From assembly GCF_900188245.1 (NCBI RefSeq), contig NZ_FZOK01000001.1, forward strand, positions 62,001 to 126,000: DNA of 64,000 nucleotides, given 5' to 3'. The notes below the pieces were generated by a model, which saw nothing but the letters and a program-made list of their open reading frames with translations, had not been told where the DNA came from and searched no databases. Source of the stretch: Belliella buryatensis (lineage in GTDB: Bacteria; Bacteroidota; Bacteroidia; Cytophagales; Cyclobacteriaceae). This document shows positions 54,119 through 62,646 of the stretch, piece by piece (position 1 is the first letter of the stretch; each line of letters begins with the position of its first letter). Position numbers and translations under genes: made by a program.

Positions 54119-55413
54119 TTAAATACTAAAGAAATAGATTCCAATGGCAAAAACTAACATAGCCAAACAAAAAAAGTATATGGTAAATTTTAATATTTTC
54201 TTAGCCGAAACTCCAGTAATAGCCAAAAGTGGTAGAGCCCAAAATGATTGTAACATATTACTTACTTGATCCCCATAAGCAAATACCATCACCATTTTTG
54301 CTGGATTCAATCCAAGTATCATGGCCGCATCCATAATTATGGGACCTTGTATAGCCCATTGACCTCCACCAGATGGCACAAAGAAATTAACTAAAGCCGC
54401 ACTCAGAAATGTAAAAACAGGAAAAGTATTTACCGTCGAAAAACTTACGATCTTCTCTGAAATCATTACTAGCAATCCAGAATATTTCATCATTCCCAAT
54501 ATTCCTGCGTAGAAAGGGAACTGCAACAATATCTCTACTGCGCCACTAATTGCAATTGTGATGGCTTTTATGTATGCTGCTAAACTTTTGAAAGCCAGCA
54601 TCCCTAGTCCCATGAGGGTGAAATTAACATAATTAAGATCTATAAATGAAAATGAGTCTTTGTTCATCACAATATCTGAAATTGATAAGCCAATAATCAA
54701 TAACCCTAGGATCAAGCCCAACTTATCTTCACCTATCATGGGTATATTACTTTTCAACTCCAAAGGATATTCTTCGTCAGTAGATTTTATTTTAGATAGT
54801 ATAATCAAAACAATAACAACACCGACAAAAAGAATTAAATTGATACCAATATAAAATTCGAAAACAAGGTCTCATTGACACCAATTACTCCGATTTTGGC
54901 TTCGAGGAAATGTTGCTTCTCAGCTACTTTGAGTGGAGCTGATCCAGAAAGTCCTCCATGCCAAATTAACATACCCAAATAACCCGAAGCTGCAACTAGA
55001 GGATAATTAATCCTAACTCCAGATTTCAGTGCACGTAGTGCGACCTGTCTAGCTAACACTGCTCCTAATATCAATCCAAAACCCCAGTTGATATAGCCAG
55101 CAACCATCGCTATCAGGGCTGTCATAAGTACTGCTTGTGTATTATTTCTCACACCCGACGCTATCCAATCCAAAAATCTACCTACTGGTGTAGATATGGC
55201 TAAGGCATGCCCAAAAATCAAAATCAAAACCATTTGCAACGTAAATTCTAAAAGTTCCCAAAATCCAATTTGCCAAAATTTCAAAACATCAAAACTGTAC
55301 ATGAATATCCCACGTTCTTGTGGATTGGTCAAAAAAGTCGCAAACAAGAATATTATGAAGCTTAAAAGTAGTGCTAAAACAAAAGTAGGCGACAGGGTAT
55401 AAGACCGGTTCAT
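54119..55413 (-). pseudogene. Short-chain fatty acid transporter (AtoE-like), split by a frameshift
   Basis: Two adjacent minus-strand frames together encode one AtoE-type permease of about 430 residues. The N-terminal frame (55413 down to a stop at 54835-54837) has 'FGHALAISTPVGRFLDWIASGVRNNTQAVLMTALIAMVAGYINWGFGLILGAVLARQVALRALK' and 'LIWHGGLSGSAPLKVAEK'. The C-terminal frame (to 54119) continues with 'GLLVMISEKIVSFSTVNTFPVFTFLSAALVNFFVPSGGGQWAIQGPIIMDAAMILGLNPAKMVMVFAYGDQVSNMLQSFWALP', typical of the family. The frames meet at about 54825-54845 and differ by one base. Either the gene is inactivated or there is a sequencing error; the rest is intact. The start at 55413 is an ATG; an upstream TTG at 55440 is less likely. 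Confidence 0.8.
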
Positions 55414-55535
55414 TTTCGATTTGCTGTATTTGATATTCAAAGTAAAAGGAATTTTTTTCTGGGTATATGCTACTTGATTGTTTTTTCAATTAATTTAGAT
55501 GAAATTTTATAATTGCCTAAGACCACAATAAATTA

Positions 55536-57296
55536 ATGCAACTTGATTTCAATATTTTTTCCTTGACTTTACTGATTTCTGGGCTCTTGGTAGCAATCTT
55601 GTCCTCGGTAATCATCTATCGTCTCAATGATTATGTGAGGTGGTTTGCAATCACGATGCTTTCTGTAGCATTATGGTCAATTGCATATGGATTCGAACTC
55701 GCTAGTATCCGATTGGAAGACATGCTATTTTGGATCAAAATTGAGTATTTGGGGATAGCTTTTGCTCCTGGTTTATGGCTTTGGTTTTGCATCAAATATG
55801 TGGGTTTAGAAAGATGGAGAAATACCAACACGCTGATTTTGGTGTTTTTTATTCCCATTATGACTTACTCAATTGTATTAACTAACCACCTTCACCAATT
55901 ACACTACGCAGCAGTAGAGTTAGTCAATACAGGCCCATTTCCTTTGCTGAAAATTACCATAGGACCTTGGTATTATGTGCATACGACTTTCTTTTATGTA
56001 GCATTATTGTTTGGAAATATTTTACTTTTTCTGAGATTCAAAAATACAGACCCAGTTTTCAAAAAGCAGACTTACACAATAATAGCAGGAGGAGTCTTTC
56101 CATGGCTTGTTAACTTATTTTACTTACTCGGATATAGGCCTTTTGAACACATAGACTTAACACCCTATTCCTTTTTACTTCTATATATAATCATCGGTGT
56201 TGGCTTACTCAAATTTGATCTATTCGATATCAAGCCTATCGCGAGAGCCAAGGTAATCCAGGCCATGAGTACAGGAGTTTTGGTCATTGATCCGAGAAAT
56301 CGAATTATTGACTTCAATACTCAAGTACTAGATATCATGAATCAAAATAAAATCAAATTGGTCGGAAAAACGGTAACAGAATTATTCAATACAAACTCGC
56401 AAATTCTTGAAACTATTGAACTACGTCAAAATCAAACTTTGGAGTTAAAATTAGATTTTGGGAAAGGTGCTAGGGTTTACAAAATAGATATCATTCCACT
56501 GTTAGACAACAAAAGTATATTCAGTGGTACTCTGATACAGTTTGATGATATTTCTGAAGAAAAAGAGACTAGTGCACAACTTATCAAACAAGCAGAAGAA
56601 CTTAAAAAGCTCAATGAACTCAAGGATAAGCTTTTTTCAATTATCTCTCACGATCTCAAAGGTCCTATTTTGGGGGTTAGAGATTTGGTAAAATTAACTT
56701 CTAACGGCATTGTCAGTAAAGACGAATTCTTTGAAATTCTACCCGAAGTGTCTAAAAATATGGATTCAGTCTCTTTGCTTTTAGAGAACCTTCTAGCTTG
56801 GACTAGTTCCCAACTCAGAGGAGAATATATAGAAAAAAGTCAATTTGATGTTGCTCAACTATTGAAACAGGAGCAAGTTCTTTTCGATAGTTTCGCGAAG
56901 GAAAAAAATATAAAAATACAGCTTGATATTCAAGATCAACTCTTTGCTAATGCTGACAAAAATATGATTGATCTAGTAGTTAGAAACTTGCTTAGCAATG
57001 CATTGAAGTTTTCTCAAGCAGGTGATACAGTTGTAGTGAAAGCTTCTCAAATTGGAAATGAAATATCTATTAAAGTAAAAGATACAGGAACTGGGATTTC
57101 TAAAGAGAATCTCGAAAAACTTGAAAAAGGAGAAAGCTTTACAACTTCGGGAAGAAGAAATGAAACAGGAACTGGTTTGGGCTTAATTTTAGTACGAGAC
57201 TACATTCAGAAAAATGATGGTAAATTTAGTATTAGGAGCAAAGAAAATTTAGGGAGCGAATTTGAGTTTACGCTCCCTATTTATTCAAACACTTGA
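55536..57296 (+). CDS. Sensor histidine kinase with N-terminal 7TM and PAS domains
   Basis: 586 residues. Seven helices span about residues 5-225 (histidine-kinase 7TM sensor type: 'YGFELASIRLEDMLFWIKIEYLGIAFAPGLWLWFCIKYVG'), then a PAS domain (about 240-340: 'MSTGVLVIDPRNRIIDFNTQVLDIMNQ'), a coiled coil, HisKA with His372 in 'LFSIISHDLKGPILGV', and HATPase with 'MIDLVVRNLLSNALKFSQAGD', 'DTGTGI' and 'GTGLGLILVRDYIQKNDG'. It signals from membrane-embedded ligand sensing to a response regulator not encoded next to it. Its end abuts the convergent acyl-CoA reductase gene. Confidence 0.92.
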   Translation: MQLDFNIFSLTLLISGLLVAILSSVIIYRLNDYVRWFAITMLSVALWSIAYGFELASIRLEDMLFWIKIEYLGIAFAPGLWLWFCIKYVGLERWRNTNTLILVFFIPIMTYSIVLTNHLHQLHYAAVELVNTGPFPLLKITIGPWYYVHTTFFYVALLFGNILLFLRFKNTDPVFKKQTYTIIAGGVFPWLVNLFYLLGYRPFEHIDLTPYSFLLLYIIIGVGLLKFDLFDIKPIARAKVIQAMSTGVLVIDPRNRIIDFNTQVLDIMNQNKIKLVGKTVTELFNTNSQILETIELRQNQTLELKLDFGKGARVYKIDIIPLLDNKSIFSGTLIQFDDISEEKETSAQLIKQAEELKKLNELKDKLFSIISHDLKGPILGVRDLVKLTSNGIVSKDEFFEILPEVSKNMDSVSLLLENLLAWTSSQLRGEYIEKSQFDVAQLLKQEQVLFDSFAKEKNIKIQLDIQDQLFANADKNMIDLVVRNLLSNALKFSQAGDTVVVKASQIGNEISIKVKDTGTGISKENLEKLEKGESFTTSGRRNETGTGLGLILVRDYIQKNDGKFSIRSKENLGSEFEFTLPIYSNT

Positions 57297-58313
57297 TTAT
57301 TTTAACCCTAATAAAAACTGAATTGTATCTACTCCATCAGCATAATCATCCAACTTTGGGCATTGAGCCTGACCAAAAGGGATGCTGTTTTCAAACCATG
57401 CATCACTGCTAAGCACACATTGAATATTATCTTTTAATTTGTTGAAGTGGTTTTGTAGCGTAGCTAAATCTTCATAAAGTTCAAAATAAACCACGGAAAT
57501 TGGGGAAACCAAGTCTTGACTTTCTTTTAAGATCAAAAATCCGTTGTCCAAATGATCTTCGCCATTAATCAGGTAAATGGATTTATTGTAATCATAATTG
57601 TTAATGTATTTATGATTACTAGATAAAATATGAAAACCTTCCATTGCGTCCAGCATCGATTGTAAGATCTGCTTATTTGGAATAAAAAGTTTGGATACAT
57701 TTCTACATCCTAAGCCAAAATACTGAAAAATATCATTACCCAACCGAACAAAATCTGCTGCTGTTTCATCTCCTTTTAATACTGCTACAGATGTTCGGTT
57801 TTTTCTGATAATGCTTGGATACTTCCCAAAATAATAATTAAAATACCTAGCTGAATTATTACTCCCAGTTGCTATATAAGCGTCCTTAGCCTTTAGCATT
57901 TCTTCAAAACTGATCAAATCATTAAATCTTTCATCAATATGAATTAGCTCATTGACCAACCATTTTATCAAAACCGTATCGGCTGAGCTCAACTTGACAG
58001 CTGCTTTATGACCAGTAATCAACACCGCTAATAAATCATGAAAACCAACGGCTGGTATATTACCAGCCATTAAGACACCAATCTCTTTAGTCATCAATTT
58101 TGAATCTATATTGTATTGATCCGTCCAAGTTTCTAAAGCTGCTCTTTCTAAGAATAACTCTAGACCATTTAGAGCTAGCTTGGTATGGTCCGGTGTAAAC
58201 CAGCTATTGTTGTTTTCCACTCGCCAAGCTAAGCTCTCAAACTTTTCATTACTTAGATTTTTGATTATTTCGCCTAATTGCACAAAGGCATCTATTCTTT
58301 CTGATAGTGTCAT
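57297..58313 (-). CDS. Acyl-CoA reductase (LuxC-like)
   Basis: 338 residues, shorter than the ~480-residue LuxC of luminous bacteria but similar to the short Bacteroidota form. Conserved stretches: 'VLMAGNIPAVGFHDLLAVLITGHKAAVKLSSADTVLIKWLVNEL', 'YIATGSNNSARYFNYYFGKYPSIIRKNRTSVAVLKGDETAADFVRLGNDIFQYFGLGCRNVSKLFIP', where the Cys in 'GLGCRN' is the probable nucleophile. It reduces fatty acyl-CoA to aldehyde with NADPH. A TAACTTTG -7 box is at 58333-58340 (minus). It is divergent from the ferredoxin gene, an arrangement I associate with this family. Confidence 0.88.
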   Translation of the reverse strand: MTLSERIDAFVQLGEIIKNLSNEKFESLAWRVENNNSWFTPDHTKLALNGLELFLERAALETWTDQYNIDSKLMTKEIGVLMAGNIPAVGFHDLLAVLITGHKAAVKLSSADTVLIKWLVNELIHIDERFNDLISFEEMLKAKDAYIATGSNNSARYFNYYFGKYPSIIRKNRTSVAVLKGDETAADFVRLGNDIFQYFGLGCRNVSKLFIPNKQILQSMLDAMEGFHILSSNHKYINNYDYNKSIYLINGEDHLDNGFLILKESQDLVSPISVVYFELYEDLATLQNHFNKLKDNIQCVLSSDAWFENSIPFGQAQCPKLDDYADGVDTIQFLLGLK

Positions 58314-58332
58314 TTTTTGAAATTTCTGCTAC

Positions 58333-58340
58333 AAAGTTAC
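58333..58340 (-). promoter_or_regulatory. -7 promoter element before the acyl-CoA reductase gene
   Basis: TAACTTTG on the minus strand (CAAAGTTA on the plus strand), 19 bases before the ATG at 58313. Confidence 0.45.
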
Positions 58341-58397
58341 CTAAATTAAAAAACCTTAGCTAGATTGAATATAAATTAATTAGCATGACAACATTTT

Positions 58398-58430
58398 TTT
58401 GGTGCATATGTTAATTGCTTATTAATTTTG
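58398..58430 (+). promoter_or_regulatory. Promoter for the ferredoxin gene
   Basis: TTTG at 58398-58401, a 21-base spacer and TAATTTTG at 58423-58430 match the Bacteroidota consensus. The ATG is at 58456. Confidence 0.6.
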
Positions 58431-58455
58431 AATCGAATTTAAAATTGACTGAAAA

Positions 58456-58803
58456 ATGGCGATAATGATAACGGATGAATGCATTAACTGCGGTGCATGC
58501 GAACCAGAATGTCCGAATACGGCGATATATGAAGGTGGGATCGAATGGACTTGGGCTGGTGGGACCAATCTTAAGGAAGTGACATTACCCGATGGTACCA
58601 TAGTAGATGCTTCTGAGAAGCAAGAACCTGTCTCTGACGAGTTTTATTACATTGTCACTGAGAAATGTACAGAATGTACAGGATTTCACGAGGAGCCACA
58701 GTGTGCAGCTGTATGTCCAGTAGATTGCTGTGTGGATGACCCGGACCACAGAGAATCCGAAGAAGAATTGCTTGCAAAGAAAATTTTCATGCATGGCGAA
58801 TAA
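58456..58803 (+). CDS. 4Fe-4S dicluster ferredoxin
   Basis: 115 residues. Two clusters are visible: '[12 protein letters not shown]' near the N terminus, and '[22 protein letters not shown]' after an insertion of about 50 residues. This is the insertion type of bacterial dicluster ferredoxin, with an extended C terminus. It carries low-potential electrons. Its divergent neighbour is an acyl-CoA reductase; a shared role is plausible but not shown. A strong terminator follows at once. Confidence 0.93.
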   Translation: MAIMITDECINCGACEPECPNTAIYEGGIEWTWAGGTNLKEVTLPDGTIVDASEKQEPVSDEFYYIVTEKCTECTGFHEEPQCAAVCPVDCCVDDPDHRESEEELLAKKIFMHGE

Positions 58804-58834
58804 TTAAAGGGGCAAGAGCCCCTTTAATTATTTA
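58801..58834 (+). terminator. Intrinsic terminator after the ferredoxin gene
   Basis: TAATTAAAGGGGC and GCCCCTTTAATTA pair perfectly (13 bp) around loop AAGA, overlapping the stop codon and followed by TTT. Confidence 0.8.
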
Positions 58835-58975
58835 AACACGTAAATCATGCGTTCGACAAAGTTATTCGACTTCATATTTAAAAAAAACTGTTTGACTGCT
58901 TGAATTTCTATCACGAATTGATTTATCTTGTCTCCCGATTTAATTGCTTAAAACAACAACATTAAACTTAGGGCT

Positions 58976-59299
58976 GTGGAAGACAACAGAGGAAATGACA
59001 GAGAAGAGATCTTCTCTAAGAGAGTGAAGGCAGGTAAAAGAACTTACTTCTTCGATGTAAAATCAACAAGATCAAATGATTACTACTTAACCATCACCGA
59101 AAGTAAAAGAAGAGTCAATGGAGACTCCTTCTCTTTTGAAAAGCATAAAATTTTCCTTTACAAAGAAGACTTTGGGAAGTTTTTAGAAGCTTTACAAAAT
59201 ACAGTTGAGCATGTGAAAACTGACTTAATGCCGGAAGTTGACTTTTCACAGTTTGACGAGGAAGAGTCTGAGTATGATGACGAATTAAGATGGGATTGA
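58976..59299 (+). CDS. PUR-alpha-like nucleic-acid-binding protein (DUF3276)
   Basis: 107 residues with a GTG start. It is a short bacterial PUR-domain protein: 'EEIFSKRVKAGKRTYFFDVKSTRSNDYYLTITESKRRVNGDSFSFEKHKIFLYKEDFGKFLEALQNTVEHVKT', with the beta-beta-beta-beta-alpha pattern and basic strands typical of the Pur domain. Such proteins (for example BpuR of Borrelia) bind single-stranded DNA or RNA and can regulate translation. The tail is acidic ('FDEEESEYDDELRWD'). It is a single gene, followed by a large inverted repeat before the AI-2E gene. Confidence 0.88.
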   Translation: MEDNRGNDREEIFSKRVKAGKRTYFFDVKSTRSNDYYLTITESKRRVNGDSFSFEKHKIFLYKEDFGKFLEALQNTVEHVKTDLMPEVDFSQFDEEESEYDDELRWD

Positions 59300-59321
59300 T
59301 TTCCATCTCTGATAATATCCT

Positions 59322-59407
59322 AAAAAGAGAAAGAAACAAGAATAGACAGATTTTGTCTATATTAGGTTAGTTATATGACTTTACCAGCGTTGTTTCTTTC
59401 TCTTTTT
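59322..59407 (+). terminator. 18-bp inverted repeat with nested hairpin between DUF3276 and AI-2E genes
   Basis: Positions 59322-59339 and 59390-59407 are perfect complements separated by 50 bases. The loop holds a second hairpin, ATAGACA/TGTCTAT (59342-59348 with 59354-59360). The right arm is T-rich, so it could act as a terminator for the DUF3276 gene, yet it is only 12 bases from the next start codon. It may be an attenuator. Confidence 0.5.
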
Positions 59408-59419
59408 TTATAAGACTTT

Positions 59420-60502
59420 ATGAAAAAGGTAATCGTTTACGTTTCCATATTTACCATCCTTTTTTTTATAGTAGGGTGGTACTTTTCAAATATTGCCTTC
59501 TACATACTAATATCAGTCATCATTGCCGCAGTATTAAGACCACTAACCAATAGAATAAGCTCAATCCATCTACTTGGAAGGCACATTCCGAGATGGTTTT
59601 CGATTTTGGTTTCCTTCACAGTTGTCATCACATTTTTAATCATAGTGGGACTACTATTCATCCCCCTGATTTCTACACAGATTCAAATTATCGCGACATA
59701 CGATTTGGATTTTCTTTACGAACAAATCCAAAACCCCGCTGGAAAAGTTGAGGATGTATTGATCAAATATAGACTTATTGACAGCGAACCAGGATTCTTG
59801 ATCACGCAAGTAAGGGAAAACTTAATCTCCAGCTTCAATATCATTAACATCCAAGGCTTTGTAAACACTGTTTTAAGTACCACAAGTACTTTACTAGTCG
59901 GTACGATGGCAGTAGCTTTCATTACTTTTTTCTTACTTCTTGAAAATGGCCTTTTAAGAAGAAATATAATCAATCTAGTCCCTAATGCATATTTTGAGCT
60001 TTATGTATCTACATTCAATAAGGTAGAAAAATTACTTTCTAATTACCTGATTGGTCTTTTGATTCAAATGTCAGCAATATTTTCCATAGCTTCCATTGGA
60101 TTGACTATTTTAGGTATTGAATATGCTTTGACCATTGCCTTTTTTGCAGCGGTAGCAAATCTAATCCCCTATGCTGGTCCTTTACTTGGAGCTACCTTTG
60201 GAGTTTTGGTGGGATTGACTACGGGAAGTTTTGGAGAGAGTAGTGAGATTCCTTTTTTCATCATCAAGATTCTTTCAGTATTCTCAGTAGTACAATTGAC
60301 CGACAATTTGGTCTTGCAACCCTTGATATTTTCTAAATCTGTAAAAGCGCATCCACTTGAAATTTTTGTTGTTATCTTTGCGGGTGCAAAAATCGCAGGT
60401 ATCCCTGGGATGATATTTGCCATCCCAGTTTATACTGTATTTAGAGTTTCTATTTTAGAGTTTTACAGGGGATATAAAGAGTATAAAATATTCAAATTAT
60501 AA
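59420..60502 (+). CDS. AI-2E family transporter, second paralogue
   Basis: 360 residues, membrane protein with about seven helices. Signature: 'IILVSFTV'-type hydrophobic N-terminal region ('VIVYVSIFTILFFIVGWYFSNIAFYILISVIIAAVLRPLTNRI'), a large loop with 'NIINIQGFVNTVLSTTSTLLVGTMAVAFITFFLLLENGLLRR', and the end 'FAAVANLIPYAGPLLGATFGVLVGLTTG' followed by 'NLVLQPLIFSKSVKAHPLEIFVVIFAGAKIAGIPGMIFAIPVYTVFRVSILEFY'. The substrate is unknown. ychF starts ten bases downstream, so the two are probably co-transcribed. Confidence 0.88.
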   Translation: MKKVIVYVSIFTILFFIVGWYFSNIAFYILISVIIAAVLRPLTNRISSIHLLGRHIPRWFSILVSFTVVITFLIIVGLLFIPLISTQIQIIATYDLDFLYEQIQNPAGKVEDVLIKYRLIDSEPGFLITQVRENLISSFNIINIQGFVNTVLSTTSTLLVGTMAVAFITFFLLLENGLLRRNIINLVPNAYFELYVSTFNKVEKLLSNYLIGLLIQMSAIFSIASIGLTILGIEYALTIAFFAAVANLIPYAGPLLGATFGVLVGLTTGSFGESSEIPFFIIKILSVFSVVQLTDNLVLQPLIFSKSVKAHPLEIFVVIFAGAKIAGIPGMIFAIPVYTVFRVSILEFYRGYKEYKIFKL

Positions 60503-60512
60503 AAGATAACTA

Positions 60513-61610
60513 ATGGCTTTACAGTGTGGCATCGTTGGCCTACCCAACGTTGGAAAATCTACTTTATTTAATGCTTTATCAAGTGCAAAGGCTGAGGCTG
60601 CAAACTTCCCTTTTTGCACCATCGAACCAAATGTGGGTGTAGTGACTGTACCTGACAGAAGGTTGCAAGTGCTAGAAAATTTGGTCAGCCCTCAGCGAGT
60701 AATGCCTACTGTAATAGAATTTGTAGATATTGCAGGGTTGGTGAAAGGTGCAAGCAAAGGCGAAGGTCTAGGAAACAAATTCTTAGCTAATATCCGTGAG
60801 GTAGATGCTATCATTCATGTTATTAGATGCTTCAATGATGACAACATTGTCCATGTAGCTGGTGGAGTAGATCCTGTGTTTGACAAAGAGGTGATTGACA
60901 CGGAGCTTCAACTAAAAGATCTAGAATCTGTAGAGAAAAAGATTCAAAGACTGGAAAAAATAGCTAAATCAGGTGATGCTAAGGCTAGAAAGGAATTAGA
61001 GACCCTAAATAGATTCAAGCAGGCATTGACAGATGGTAAAAATGCTAGAGCAGTAGAGGTTGAAAAAGAAGATTTGGAAGCTGTCAGAGATTTACACCTT
61101 TTGACAATCAAGCCAGTTTTATATGTGGCCAATGTTGACGAAGGAAGTATTCAGTCAGGCAATGAATTTGTCAGTCAATTAAGAGAGAAAGTTAGAGAAG
61201 AAAATGCGGAAGTTATCATACTATGTGCTGCATTGGAGGCTCAAATTGCAGAATTTGAGGACGCTGATGAAAAAGCAATGTTCCTTTCTGAATATGGCCT
61301 AGAAGAAAGTGGTTTGAATAGGCTGATAGCAGCTGCTTATGCTTTGTTGGATTTAATTACATATTTCACCGCAGGTGTTCAAGAAGTAAGAGCTTGGACC
61401 ATCAAGAAAGGCTGGAAAGCTCCACAAGCCGCTGGTGTTATTCATACTGATTTTGAAAGAGGTTTTATTAAAGCAGAAGTGATCAAACTATCAGAGTATG
61501 AAAAGTACAAAACTGAAGCTGCGTGCCGTGAAAATGGTAAAATTGCAATAGAAGGTAAAGAATATGTAGTCCAAGACGGTGATATTATGCATTTTAGATT
61601 CAATGTTTAA
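60513..61610 (+). CDS. ychF: YchF/Ola1 P-loop ATPase
   Basis: 365 residues. It is an Obg-family member that prefers ATP. Features: G1 '[37 protein letters not shown]', '[40 protein letters not shown]', a coiled-coil insertion ('[35 protein letters not shown]'), the altered G4 'LYVANVDE' in place of NKxD that explains ATP preference, and the TGS domain '[47 protein letters not shown]'. It binds ribosomes and is involved in stress responses. Complete and of normal length. Confidence 0.96.
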   Translation: MALQCGIVGLPNVGKSTLFNALSSAKAEAANFPFCTIEPNVGVVTVPDRRLQVLENLVSPQRVMPTVIEFVDIAGLVKGASKGEGLGNKFLANIREVDAIIHVIRCFNDDNIVHVAGGVDPVFDKEVIDTELQLKDLESVEKKIQRLEKIAKSGDAKARKELETLNRFKQALTDGKNARAVEVEKEDLEAVRDLHLLTIKPVLYVANVDEGSIQSGNEFVSQLREKVREENAEVIILCAALEAQIAEFEDADEKAMFLSEYGLEESGLNRLIAAAYALLDLITYFTAGVQEVRAWTIKKGWKAPQAAGVIHTDFERGFIKAEVIKLSEYEKYKTEAACRENGKIAIEGKEYVVQDGDIMHFRFNV

Positions 61611-61631
61611 TGAAACTTTGAAAAAAATTTG

Positions 61632-61639
61632 TACTTTTG
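61632..61639 (+). promoter_or_regulatory. -7 promoter element before the Cas6-like gene
   Basis: TACTTTTG, exact TAnnTTTG, with TTTA 22 bases upstream as an imperfect -33 box. It leaves a leader of about 75 bases before the GTG at 61718. Confidence 0.45.
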
Positions 61640-61717
61640 CAAGAACCTTTAAATAAAACACATAATTAAAGTCAAATTACAGTTAAATAATTGTTTCAAA
61701 CTTATTTTTAACAAACC

Positions 61718-62593
61718 GTGAGAATTCGTTTAATATTTTCGTTAAAAAACAAAGGTGCTTATTTACCATTTCACCACCAGTATATTCTGGCACAGTTTCT
61801 CAAAGGGCTTATCGTAAAAGGTGGCCGCGAGGAGTTTTTCAATTACAATTACTTCAACTTCTCAGGTCTAAAAGGTCAGACCAAGGTAAGTAGAAGCGGA
61901 CTTCACTATTACTCAAGCTTAGTCACTTTAGTGCTTTCATCACCCAATGAAGAGTTTATGGACTATCTGCTTGAGCAAGTATTTGCAACTCCGAAAATTG
62001 AATTGGGGAATTTAGTCATCTCTCCTGAATATACAGAGGTGGAAACAGAGCCAGAATTGGAGACTTCGAACAAGTTCGTCTGCATCTCCCCTCTTGTCTT
62101 ATTGACTCCATCTTTCAATGATGAGTCAGGTAAGAGATTTATCAATCCAGATTCTGATGAATTTTCAGATCTACTGTATGAATCTACCCTGACCAGAATG
62201 GAAAGATCAGGTTGGTACTCACAAGAGCAGATGGAGTCTTTCTACAAGTTCCAAGTTGTCCCTGACATGAATTATGTAAATAAGCTCAGAGAGCAGCAAA
62301 AGAAATTTGCTAGAATCTATTCTGTTTACGACATGGATGTCAAGTATGAAGTAAGAGGTTATACTCTTCCTTTCACTTTATATGCAGCCCCAGAAGTGCA
62401 GGATTTCGTGTTCAAATGTGGTCTTGGGGCATTCACCCATAAAGGCTTTGGTATGCTAGACCTTGCAAACCATGCACCTAACCAAAGAACAGAACCTTAC
62501 AAATTCAAAAGAGAAGGTTTCATTCCTTACAAATCATTGCAAGAAAGAAACAAAACTCAAGAATCAGAGGGAGATGAATCTGAATCGGCTTAA
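61718..62593 (+). CDS. Solitary Cas6-like RAMP protein, no CRISPR context
   Basis: 291 residues with a GTG start. The fold pattern is that of Cas6: a first ferredoxin-like strand 'MRIRLIFSLKNKGAYLPFHHQYILAQFLKGLI', a second RAMP half starting near 'FARIYSVYDMDVKYEVRGYTLPFTLYAAPEVQDFVFKCGLGAFTHKGFGMLDLA', where residues 235-247 (GLGAFTHKGFGML) match the glycine-rich loop. Typical Cas6 proteins cut CRISPR repeats in pre-crRNA, with the active-site His near residues 35-50; that stretch here (FFNYNYFNF) has none, and His19, His20 and His63 are the only nearby candidates. No array or other cas gene is in the window. It has a strong acidic tail. Confidence 0.75.
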   Translation: MRIRLIFSLKNKGAYLPFHHQYILAQFLKGLIVKGGREEFFNYNYFNFSGLKGQTKVSRSGLHYYSSLVTLVLSSPNEEFMDYLLEQVFATPKIELGNLVISPEYTEVETEPELETSNKFVCISPLVLLTPSFNDESGKRFINPDSDEFSDLLYESTLTRMERSGWYSQEQMESFYKFQVVPDMNYVNKLREQQKKFARIYSVYDMDVKYEVRGYTLPFTLYAAPEVQDFVFKCGLGAFTHKGFGMLDLANHAPNQRTEPYKFKREGFIPYKSLQERNKTQESEGDESESA

Positions 62594-62614
62594 TCACCAA
62601 AAAGCTTAAAAGTC

Positions 62615-62646
62615 AAAAAGCCTGGCCAATTGGCCGGGCTTTTTTT
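62615..62646. terminator. Bidirectional terminator between Cas6-like and plug genes
   Basis: AAAAAGCCTGGCC (62615-62627) pairs with GGCCGGGCTTTTT (62632-62644) with one G-T pair around AATT. It lies between two convergent gene ends. Confidence 0.8.

Noticed and set aside
54835-55413. N-terminal AtoE fragment as an independent small gene
   Set aside because: It ends abruptly in a conserved family region, and the following frame carries the rest of the transporter, so it is one broken gene.
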